In this document: in pieces, positions 54,840-64,000 of the stretch | Numbering within the stretch: the stretch's first letter is position 1 | Layout: the number at the start of each line of letters is the position of its first letter | DNA from: Cladopsammia gracilis | Lineage: Eukaryota > Cnidaria > Anthozoa > Scleractinia > Dendrophylliidae | Length of the DNA stretch: 64,000 bases | Direction: 5' to 3' | Assembly: GCA_022457155.1 (NCBI GenBank) | Contig: JAJGOT010000342.1 | Location: 310,001-374,000, forward strand | Notes under the pieces: model-generated | The model's input: only the letters and a program-made list of their open reading frames with translations | What the model was told of the DNA's origin: nothing | Database searches by the model: none | Translations under genes and position numbers: made by a program

Positions 54840-56515
54840 CCAGTGTACTTGTAGAGTAATTTAATTTTGAATCAAACCGGGCCATTATTTTTAGGTTTCC
54901 ATTCATGAATTAAAATACATGTACAGTATGCCGTTCGGTTACTCAATAATTATGACAATAAAGACTGGTGAAATAGCCCTTTTTAAATCTGACAAATTAA
55001 TGGTCCAACAAAAAATATCCATACTACATGTACATGTACATACACAGAGACCATTTTTAAAGCTCATTTAAAACTCTAGTACTAAATTATAGCGTTTAAG
55101 CTCATACTGTACATACTCATACTCATACTCATATCCACATCTTACAGTGGATATGACACAACTATAAAAAAGGCAAGACTAAAATGATCTAACATCATGT
55201 AAGTTAGCTTGAGAACAATCGAACGATTAACGAATAAATGAATACAGTCTCGTTTTATCGAGAACCAGGCGGACTGAATTGTTAACCGGTCGATCAAGGT
55301 TCAAATATTTTGAATTTGGCGGGAGGACGAATAAGCTTACTGTTTTACCCCAACAAACTAAAATGCGCTCGATAAAATATTAAACCATTCACTGCTATAA
55401 AGAAATTATCCTACACTCTTCTTAGCGTACATTGTATAAAGCAGCTCAGTAACTTAAGCCCAATTTGAGCAGCTTACATTATACATGTAAGCTTATAAAA
55501 GCTTCGTACTGACTGAAAAGATTACAAAGTATAAAGTTAAGTTTGTACTCACATTTTAGCGTCCTGATTTTGACCGTCGTCTCACATATTAATCTCAACT
55601 GCTGATAAATAGCTCATTCTTGGATTAAACAGTGTCCAAACACACTGTAAAAAGTAAACGGTTGTTTGATACACCAAAGATGGCCGCCACAAATTCAAAC
55701 AGCCTTTGTTTGTGCTCACGTGATATATGACGCTAAGTAGAGAGGACACTGGGAATAAGGTCACCAGAATACCTCGGTTACCGCGCGAGCCAGAAGCCGG
55801 ATTATTTACTTGAATTATTGGGTCTTTTCGAGTGAAAAAGTGCAGGATTCCATGATGAGAGGTCCGTCATAAAACACTTTTAAGGTATGACTTTAATATG
55901 TCAATCTAATCTTAAGAAGAGACGCGATTGTGAGTCATCTTTCATGTATATTTTTCGATATTTTGAGGTTAATCACTTTGCGGGACGCTCCATAAATTGC
56001 TTGTTTACAAATGTGTGCTCTGACATGCGATCCCATTGCCTACCTACTCTAAACACACGTTTTATACGGCAAAATATAGAATACAACATAAGCTGGGGCC
56101 ACTAAGATATTTGCATCTCGCTGAATAATAACAACATTTTGTTATGTTATGGATAAACTTCGATCTACAAACGCGCTTGAAGATGTCATTAATCGAGGAA
56201 TAACCTTTTATAACGGCCAATGTTTCATTTCGTTACGGCGTCAATGCTATTTCAAAAACATGATTGTGTCGTGATAATGAGTGTGGAATGAGTGGATGAG
56301 TCAAAAAAAGCTAACATCAAGTGTATCTTGCCGTGCGATATCGCCTTGCATTCAAGTCCCGGCCCACAAGCCGACAATGGGCAACATGTGGGGTTGATGA
56401 TTAACTTCGCCTCCATACTTTCTTAGTGAAAGTAAGCTTATTTGACAATCACTCCTGTAGACTGAAGTCAAACTCAAACATGTTTTCAGTAAATTAAAAG
56501 TGAATAGTGTCTCAA
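54840..56515. other. No gene recognised
   Basis: Short frames only. An ACATACTCATACTCATACTC run lies near 55110. No motif, splice pair or element end that I can support. Confidence 0.4.
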
Positions 56516-56519
56516 GTTA

Positions 56520-56790
56520 TTCCTGAGATTTCAGGCCCGAGAAATCCTGAGAATTAACCCATTCTTTTGAGCAAGCTTATTTCTGGTTTTCACGCATTTC
56601 AGCCAAATCCCGAGAGGTGTAAAATACTGCTAGAGGTGATCTCGAAATTTCCCAAGAATTTCCGGGAAATTTCGGTCGCACCAAAATGTACCAAGATTTC
56701 TTTAGAAATCCTGAGAAATTCTGAGAATTCCTGAGAATTTTGCTTTTCTCGGGAATTCTCGGAAATCCTTTCGCACGGGTAGCTTCCTCA
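56520..56790. repeat. Irregular CTGAGAATTC motif array
   Basis: Variants of TCCTGAGAATT, CCGAGAAATCC and TTTCCGGGAAATTTC recur. Resembles the motif-array elements elsewhere, but inverted ends are not clear. Confidence 0.5.
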
Positions 56791-56799
56791 ACAACCAAC

Positions 56800-58315
56800 A
56801 TGGCGGGCTGTTAAAAAGTATTTAACGGTCATCTCGAAGAACTTACGGCCTTTTTATGGTCGCTTCGGAAAATAAATGCGATGTATTTTGACACTTTTGG
56901 AGCGTTAGAAGCCAGAGGAAACTTTTTCATGTAAGGAAAGTGATTATTTTTCAAGAGTTTTAAAAAAAAAGCGAAGACCACTACAGCAAAAACACGTATT
57001 GTCACTCACAGCGATCAAATGTTCATCCACGAATATGGAAAGCTTGCAAGCAAAGAAACGTTTCAAAAAACGGATTGCATCTGTAACGGGATGAAACGGA
57101 TCACTTGTGGCACGTGATGGGAATCGAAAAGCACTCAAATGAGTTGTGGACTCGTTGCTTGTTGCTGTTGGCCGTCGAAGAATATTCAGCGACAGCTCCC
57201 CAAAACATAGACACAGTTCGCCAAATATAAGTGGTAAGTAACAATCCATGTATTTGTATTATTGCTGCAAAAAGCCTTTATAAACTAAAGTTGACATGTC
57301 ATTAGGAAAAAGGAACTGTCTCCTCGAAACATGTACTTTGCAGTCTATCCAGCTTCCTTTTCTCAACTCCACCTCTTTTGAATAAGTTTAAAAGGTAACC
57401 GTTCTTTTAATTTTACACGTAACGGAACTCGAAATTTAGACCCCAATATTAAGACATTTAATCCCCTACTATATAACTGGAATGTTACCCTTAAATAGAT
57501 AAATGTTATTAAAAGACAAAGTAATTTTATTTAAACTTAGTTTGTGTTGAAAGTTGAAGCTTGTTTGGCATTGTGAATGAAATATCAGAAACAAATACTT
57601 TTTAGTTTAGTGTCATAGCGTTATTGAATTACAATAAGAATCGCATATGTTAAGGAAAACGCGCATTCTTATCAGCAAGCATTAATTCTTATCAGCAAAC
57701 CAATATTTCGTGTTTAGAAAAAGCAATTGTACAAATCAAACAAGGAAGTTAATGAGAACAAGCATGCTGTACTGAGCTACATGTAATTGAAAGTAATTTC
57801 CATTGAAACGGAACCACCGGTTACTTTAGAAACAAACAAAGATGCTGTCCGAAGCAGAGGTTTCTTATTTTAAAACCAAAACTTGTAACCCAACACCTTT
57901 TTTGAATCAAAGAAAAATTCACAGCTTGACAAGTGAATTCCAAGTTAAATTTCAAGCGAAAAACCGATGGCGCTCCAATTGCAAAGCAATGAGGGCGATA
58001 CCTGTAATTTAGTTTTTCAGGCCCGAAAAGAAATCGATGAGCAGCGAAAAATTAAGTTGGTTTCTTTTCTCCTCCGATGTAAGATAAGAGTGACAGATGT
58101 CTATTGCCAACTGCTTAGAGATTTTTAATTAAAAATTAATGTTGTGTATCAATAAAATAAATGGTAATACAGCTGTAGCTTGTTTACTTTCTTTCATTAA
58201 CCCTTATTTAACTCTGAAAAGCCTTATCAAGGATGAGTTCATATAGTGTGTATGTGCATTGTATGTATGTATGAACCTACAAAATAGTAATTATCTAAGA
58301 TTTATTATATCTCTT
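56800..58315. other. No gene recognised
   Basis: AT-rich intergenic sequence. The minus-strand frame at 56944-57249 has no motif. Confidence 0.4.
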
Positions 58316-58316
58316 T

Positions 58317-59970
58317 ATATCTCTTAGTTAGTACGCGCGCTGTGATTGGTCAATTTAGCGGGCCGTATTTTTCAGTACGGCCCGCTAAGGGATGGACCAT
58401 TAGAAAAGTGATGGGGGGGGGGGGGGGGGGGGTGGGAACTTTGGGAGAGGCAAGAAATTTTTTTTTGTCCACCTAAGGTGGAAATCTTTTTTTTTTTTCA
58501 CTCGATGGCTGGAATTTTTTTTTTAATACTTTATTTTTTAATTTTCCTTGGGCAGATTTTTTTTTTTTTTTTGCGATAATGCGTGGGAATATATTTTTTT
58601 TCTTAATAATTTACTGGGAAATTTTTTTTTTTTTTTGCTTTTGCCCGACCCCCCCCCCCCCCCCCCCCCCATCACTTTTCTAATGGTCCATCCCTAAATT
58701 TGAGAGTCTCAGCATTGGGCCTAACACACGCTTACAAAAGTTGTTTTCTACATTAAAAATTATCCAGAGGAAACGTTTGGAGCTAAGTGGGTTAACATGC
58801 CAGATTAAAAAAACTCTCCGATGAAATTAAAATAAAACTTTAGCAAAAAACTGATTAGCTGCGAATCAAAAAGCATTGACAATTTTCTCGAGTAAGCTTT
58901 TTTGTTTTGGTATTTAGCTTTTAGGCTGTAAGTTATAAAAACTCGAGTAACACGGCAAATTCGTTTAACTCTTACCATTTAATTAAGCATTAACAAAACA
59001 GTCTTTCTTCGTAACAAAACGTCTCTATGAAAAACATAAAGCTGCAAAACAACTTAAAACGACTTCCATCGGCAAACTGTATCATGTAAACTTAAATTAA
59101 CTTAGTTTGATCAAGTTTTTGTCTGGTAATAAACTTAAGTTCGGAGTTATCGTTTGTGGCAGTGGTTCTAATAAGAACAGACTTGAAGCTACAAAATTAC
59201 GCTAAAAGTGTGCCTTGATTCCTCAGCGAAATTTTTGTCCTTGTAGTGGAGTCCATGAAAACAATTTCGCGTATTCGCAAATGCGCTCTTGCTGCAGCTC
59301 ACGCTGAAAATTTGTCAGGTGCGATTGAAATTCAAACTCATCCATGCACAAAGTTCGGCATGAAGCCACTAAAGCACACAAAAAGCCAAAAACAACTTGC
59401 AGTATTTGATGACGAGATATTTTCAGTGTCCTTTTAGAAGTTTGAGAGTTTCTTCGTTCACCGCTGTAAACCGAAGTGCTGCCACATTTTCCCGTTTGAC
59501 AAACACGTTTGTTTTGGCGATTTTATCGCGGCGTTTTCATTCTTCTCTTCCTCACTTGTCTTCGCCAGTGACTAAGAATCCTTTTCAAAGAAAACTACCT
59601 TATGTCAGGTTTCCGTCGTCCTACCGAACACATGAAAGATTAAATTAATTCGTTTATAGTGTTTTCATTCAAGAGCCAAGCATGTTCACGCCGAATCGAG
59701 GACCGATCACACTATTTTTGAAAGCCAATAAAATTTGCTCTTTGCTTTCTTGTGACGTACGTCAGTCAAATGAAGCTGTCCATCTTTTGACTTGAAAGGT
59801 TTTCCTTTATCTCCGATTTAGAGATATAATAAATATCTTACTAACCTCGATTTCTCGGTCCGTACTGTAAATTACGGCCCTTGTTTTTCCCCTTCGATTT
59901 GATAAATCGAAGGGGAAAAACAAGGGCCGTAATTTACAGTACGGACCGAGAAATCGAGGTTAGTAAGAGG
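58317..59970. repeat. Long dispersed repeat R3, second copy
   Basis: Contiguous counterpart of 34491-34720, 37360-37641 and 38849-39660, interrupted only by the MITE at 58389-58694. Ends in a perfect foldback at 59837-59967 (CTCGGTCCGTACTGTAAATT arms). Confidence 0.85.
58389..58694. mobile_element. MITE with TAA duplication, G/C-run arms and GGAATTTTTTT array
   Basis: GGGATGGACCATTAGAAAAG and its complement at the right end, flanked by TAA (58386-58388, 58695-58697). The site without insertion is seen at 34561-34575. Interior is irregular GGAA(A/T)TTTTTTTT units. Confidence 0.9.
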
Positions 59971-60615
59971 TAGTACAGTACTGCTCAGAGATACATGTAA
60001 GCAACTCACTTTATATCATATGCTGAGTTAAGTTGCATATGATTTTATTCTTTTGCAGATTTTTGGCTCTATTCTGGAACACAGCCATAGTTATTTTTGT
60101 GTATAGATGTGTATAGACTCGTGAAATGGGCTATTGTATGTATTGTATTAGTGTATCACTCAGTATACAAACATAGTGGCAAAAAACAATAGAAGTCTTG
60201 CTCCCGTGCAATAACAATAACCAAGGCACAGGGAGCATAATGGTCACTATACTGGGCCTTTAATTTCAACAAAAATTGCATCACAAAAATTGGATCAACT
60301 GTAATGGCCATTAAAACGGCTTATAATCATCTATAATATAAAAACAAATTTCAACTGATTTTGAAATGTAGCTCTGGGCTTAAAATGTTAGCGATTTTCA
60401 AAAGACAGCCCTGACAGATGAAAAGCTGATAAATAGATCGAGTCATGAAGAGGCATGATTGATTGTTTTAGTTACGACTTTCTCTTTTGTTTGTCATCTA
60501 TTTAATTTTAACTTAGGATCTGTGAAGATTAGCAAGCTGTGAGTGTTTTCAGAAAGAGTGGTCTTATCATAAGGTTTTTATTTCCAGACAAAATTTACGG
60601 TACATGGTTTTGCTA
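59971..60615. other. No gene recognised
   Basis: GGAGCATAATGGTCACTATA (60230) resembles GGAGCATAATGGTCATTACC at 35212, the only shared block noticed. Confidence 0.4.
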
Positions 60616-60619
60616 TTTG

Positions 60620-60895
60620 CATAGATTTTGACTGAATTTTTTCGAAGATGCAGAATTTCTGCGTACAGAAGTAAGTCGGTGATATCATAGTAAATAGATA
60701 CCAACTATGGCGATATCAACATAGATTTTGACTGAATCTATTCAAAGATGCAGAATTTCTGCACACATGAGGCAGTCAGTACAATTACATAGATTGTGAC
60801 TGAAGCTTTTCATAGATGCAGACTTTCTGCGTACATGAGTTAGTCAGTGCAATTTACATAGATTTTGACTGAATTTATTCGTAGATGCAGAATCT
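60620..60895 (+). repeat. Tandem repeat, four units (spacing 100, 68, 69 bp)
   Basis: CATAGATTTTGACTGAAT-type starts at 60620, 60720, 60788 and 60857. One frame of each unit reads TE-x3-RCR-[IL]-S (TEFFRRCRIS, TESIQRCRIS, TEAFHRCRLS, TEFIRRCRIS). The last unit forms the start of the nuclease reading frame. Confidence 0.8.
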
Positions 60896-62006
60896 CTTCA
60901 CCTTGTAAGAAGCCAAAACTTAACTTGATCCATGGGAATGAATGTGAACCTTTTGACAGCAATTTCTCAAATGATTCACACCTTCGCATTTCACATTCTG
61001 TTTTAATTGCCCCAGAAGACATTCCGAATGGTGACCAAGAAAAACAATTTGCAGTAGATTGTCAGGAACAGCCTACGACAAAAACTGCTAATGACATATC
61101 TGAAACTGTACAAAAGGGAAATGTTAGTTTTGTGGTAATACCTTATAAAGGCCAAGTAGTCTCATATGAATTTGACTTATCAAATTCCACCTTCAGAGAG
61201 GAATGTCGAGATTTTCTCAGTCAAATGAAAATAAGCAATCAGAGGTTGAAGACGTTGAGGAGAGAACAAGGGGGCAATCCTCTTACCCTGAATGGTTTAA
61301 GTATAGGTCTGGAAGAATAACAGCATCAAAGTTTGGTGAAATCAACAACCACAAGTCAACAACCATGCCAGATCGTCTTGTCAGAGATATATTCCAATAC
61401 AAAACAAGGACAAACACTCCATTTCAGTGTGCTGAAGGACTCAGACTTGAACCAATAATTAGGGACAAATATGTTGAATATCAGCTCAACCATGGTCACC
61501 ACGGGCTGTGCGTAGAAGAGAAGGGTGTTGTTATTGACCAGGACAATGCATTCTTAGCAACAAGTGTTGATGGTGAAGTGTGTGACCCCAGCAACACAAG
61601 CAGTCCAGTTGGAAACCTGGAGTTGAAATACAAGTTATTTCCAGAGAAGGTTATTCCTGAAAACAACAGTACCAGATTGTTAGTCACCTTTGCAACAAAA
61701 ACAAAGAATGTTTGTTCAGAATTAACTGACTCTGGCCTCGGACTAAAGAGAAAACATCCATTATACGCACAAGTGCAGGGAGGGATGGCAATAAGAGAAT
61801 TGCAATGGTGTGACTTTGTAGTTTACACCTATACCTCAAGAGCAGAGGACATTCATGTTGAGCGGAAATACTTTGACCCAAACTTTTGGGCATCACTGAA
61901 AGGCAAATTTGTTGACTTTTATTTCTTTGCTATGGTCCCTGAACTACTGACAACACGAGTGAAAAGGGGTATTCCCTTGTACCCTAATATCTTTTCGTGC
62001 AAATAA
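60865..62006 (+). pseudogene. YqaJ-type (lambda-exonuclease-like) recombinase nuclease, one frameshift
   Basis: Frame 1 (60865-61320) holds the N-terminal part, ending QVVSYEFDLSNSTFREECRD. Frame 2 (61203-62006) continues with YPEWFKYRSGRITASKFGEI, AEGLRLEPIIRDKY, SVDGEV, NLELKYK (D...E-x-K of the PD-(D/E)XK nuclease fold), and YAQVQGGM. The frames cross near 61240, a one-base shift. Catalytic residues are intact. YqaJ-domain proteins in animals are often multi-copy and linked to mobile or viral DNA. The first frame has no ATG in the last repeat unit (TTG), so an upstream exon or pseudogene status is likely. Confidence 0.65.
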
Positions 62007-62067
62007 ATACAACAATGAAAAGGAAATTCCAACTGGGGACAGAAAATTTTAGTTTGGAGGAAGGGGG

Positions 62068-62222
62068 TGAAACAACCAAAGAAGCAACCAGTCTGAACTT
62101 GAACCGTAGTTTAATGCAGCTAAAACCCGAAGTACATGTGCGATGGCGTGAGCAATGAATCACGCATGCGCAAGCTACAAACTTATAGTAATGGACTGGA
62201 CTGGGCTGGACTGGATATTACA
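62068..62222 (-). mobile_element. Putative 3' LTR of a Ty3/gypsy element
   Basis: On the minus strand it runs TGTAATATCCAGTCC to GGTTGTTTCA (TG...CA ends), just after a purine-rich tract AAAAAAGGAGAGA (62223-62235, polypurine tract). About 155 bp. The partner LTR would be beyond the window. Confidence 0.5.
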
Positions 62223-62357
62223 TCTCTCCTTTTTTCCCGAATAGTCCTTTTTCCTAATTCAAAATATCTGCTGAAACTTAAAACATGCAACTGTCCTTTC
62301 AACTGGAAAATATCAACAAATTAAACAATGTCTCTGTTCAGGCAAAATAGTCTTTGT

Positions 62358-62651
62358 TCACATAACATAGTCTTTCAAATATGAAGGCTGTCGCTTGTCT
62401 CTTCTCGGTCTGGTGGTAGCTGCTGGTGTCACTGGTGGTTTCCTCTGTCCCGAACGGGTGCTAGATGTTTCTGGGTCTTGGTTTTCGTCGGTCATCATTT
62501 CCGGTAAGTTTGAACTTGGATATGCATTGAGAAGGACTGTCTCTCTCCACTCCTCTGGGTTTGGTTCTTCCTCTTGATTTCCCAGTTCTCTGTCACTATT
62601 GTCTTGTGCCAATGCATTGGCAAGCTTGAACTGATTTGCATCCCGGTACAC
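62358..62651 (-). pseudogene. Gypsy pol C-terminal end
   Basis: Acidic then basic, RRDKRQPSYLKDYVM before the stop, a common ending of gypsy polyproteins. Separated from the integrase frame by about 90 bp in another frame. Confidence 0.6.
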
Positions 62652-62738
62652 CTCTCGTCCATCTGTTATTCCCCTGGCTGCGATGCTTGATCCATCTATT
62701 CGAACTATGACGTAAAAAGCTGCTTCGTAAGCTGTTGA

Positions 62739-63530
62739 TCATTTGTTCTTCTTTCTTTGTTTTAACAGGACATAGTCCCCTTTGATAAAATTGTGTGCTT
62801 TAGTGTTCTTGTTTTCAGCATTTTGTTTAATCTTCTCTTTGTATTCTTCATCTCTCTTATTGATGGTCACGTCACAAGCTTTTTCTGGGTTGTCTTCCTT
62901 TGCTTGGTGATCTAACTTGGTTCTCACTGGCCTGTTCATGAGAGCTTTGTATGGTGTTACACCAGTAGCCGGGTGCGGTGTTGACCGATAACCAGTCATC
63001 ATCTCTTGGACGGCTATGTTTCCATTTTTGCCTTGGAGGTGAGCGATCTGCTCTGTCTTGTTCAGTAACTTCATGAAACTTTCAGCTTCACCATTAGCAC
63101 GGGCATGTTCTGGGGTGACGCGATGATGGTGGAATCCCTCTGTTTTGGCAAACTCTGCAAATTCTTTAGAATTAAACGGTGGCCCATTGTCAGACTCTAG
63201 CTGCCTGGGGGTGCCATGGGTGGCGAACATGGTTTTCAGCTTATCTTTGGTTGGTTGGAAAGCTGTTGAGTGTGTCTTTGCAACTTCAGGGTATTTTGTT
63301 CTCTTATCTATGGCTAACAGGTTGTAGCGGCCATCGGGGTACGGTCCTCCAAAATCTACAGCTACAACGTCCCAGGGCTTCTTTGGTATCTCTGTGACTT
63401 TGACAGGTTCTTGTCGGTGCTGCTTTGTGGTCACCTGACACTCATAGCACTGGCCAATGATTTGTTCCACCATACTGTTCATGGTTGGAAACCAATACTT
63501 TTCTCGGAGCACCTGCTTGGTTTTTGTCAT
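62739..63530 (-). pseudogene. Gypsy integrase
   Basis: CYEC of the zinc finger, then the rve core with VAVDFGGPY, LESDNGPPF and HARANGEAE (D, D, E). The histidine half of the zinc finger lies in another frame at 63530-63560. Confidence 0.85.
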
Positions 63531-63958
63531 TCCCAGGGTGTCCCAGATGGTGCGCTGCTGGTTACTCTTCTCTGTAGACTTGAGGGGATGATGATTCTGT
63601 TCATTCTGAAGGTCAAGTCACCCACTGCATATAGCTCATGTCGCACTCCATAGAAAGGCATTATGTCTGGGTCTTTCTTGTGTTGTTCCCAGTCACCTTT
63701 GAGTATTCTTGCAGTTAGTTTCTGGAGTTGGTTGTCTTTCTGTGTCTCTTCCTTGATTTGATCCATAACAACGGCGTATTCTGCATTGACAACATGCTTG
63801 ATTACTCTTTCTACATCGTCCTTTCCTGCTTCTGGTAAAGGGTGTCTTGATAAGAAGTCAAGTGGATCAGCCTCATCTTTGCCTGGTTCATAGATGAGCT
63901 CAAAATCAACATCTTGCATTCCCATGACCCATTTCTCGATCCCGGGGGGAAGCTTCAT
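63527..63958 (-). pseudogene. Gypsy RNase H end and linker
   Basis: DFELIYEPGKDEADPLDFLS near its start is the usual end of gypsy RNase H. The frame runs on into the linker and fails at the integrase zinc finger. Confidence 0.7.
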
Positions 63959-64000
63959 GTTTGCCTTGTTAAATAATGGGAGTAGCGGCTTGTGCGCTGT

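Larger units (their letters stand above)
62223..64000 (-). mobile_element. Ty3/gypsy retrotransposon, 3' half of pol
   Basis: Minus-strand pieces in order: RNase H C-terminus and linker (63527-63958), integrase zinc finger and catalytic core (62739-63530), and pol C-terminus (62358-62651, ending SYLKDYVM). Frame breaks separate all three, so this copy is dead. It continues past the right edge. Confidence 0.85.

Noticed and set aside
59246..59648. Two overlapping frames (one resembling the 39113-39355 frame)
   Set aside because: Both are within repeat R3, show no family motif, and differ by indels between copies.
60620..60895. CRISPR-like array
   Set aside because: Spacing is irregular, repeats are imperfect, spacers are similar to each other, and the genome is eukaryotic.

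Overview
This window is nuclear DNA of a cnidarian, most likely an anthozoan (stony coral or sea anemone). The deciding evidence is a spliced minicollagen-type gene: Gly-X-Y collagen repeats joined to cysteine-rich domains with the C-x3-C-x3-C-x3-C-x3-CC spacing known from nematocyst capsule proteins. The rest fits: AT-rich sequence, long introns, and a dense, nested load of LINEs, SINEs, MITEs and foldback repeats. I cannot name the species.

Layout. 0-3.6 kb: a LINE 3' tail (+), a 207-bp tandem duplication and a degenerate LINE (-). 4-7.2 kb: foldbacks and a pair of large inverted arms. 7.6-16.4 kb: a four-exon secreted-protein gene (+) of unrecognised family, with a mariner relic and three SINE-like composite repeats in its introns. 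A paralogous first exon lies at 0.27 kb, a paralogous last exon at 19.1 kb, and a copy of its 3' flank at 21.3 kb. 16.8-18.4 kb: a Harbinger-like element holding a decayed Crypton-type (DUF3504-like) fragment. 22.5-43.2 kb: the minicollagen-like gene (-), 12 coding exons all joined in phase 1, about 773 aa, with three cysteine-rich domains, duplicated exons, one fossil exon and one single-base frame break. 45.3-52.1 kb: a two-exon rhodopsin-like GPCR (+) whose intron carries a LINE interrupted by a 1.2-kb element. 52.5-60 kb: mobile-element relics, including a Mutator-like element with a 10-bp target duplication. 60.6-62.0 kb: a YqaJ-type nuclease reading frame behind tandem repeats. 62.07-64 kb: the 3' part of a Ty3/gypsy retrotransposon (-) with its LTR, running off the window.

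The three host genes are unrelated in function as far as sequence shows: a structural capsule protein, a small secreted protein and a neuropeptide-like receptor. All exon joins were made by eye from GT/AG sites and phase agreement, with no transcript evidence. The most unusual features are the long multi-CRD minicollagen, the hidden secreted-protein family, and a recurring class of TIR-flanked elements filled with element-specific short-motif arrays.
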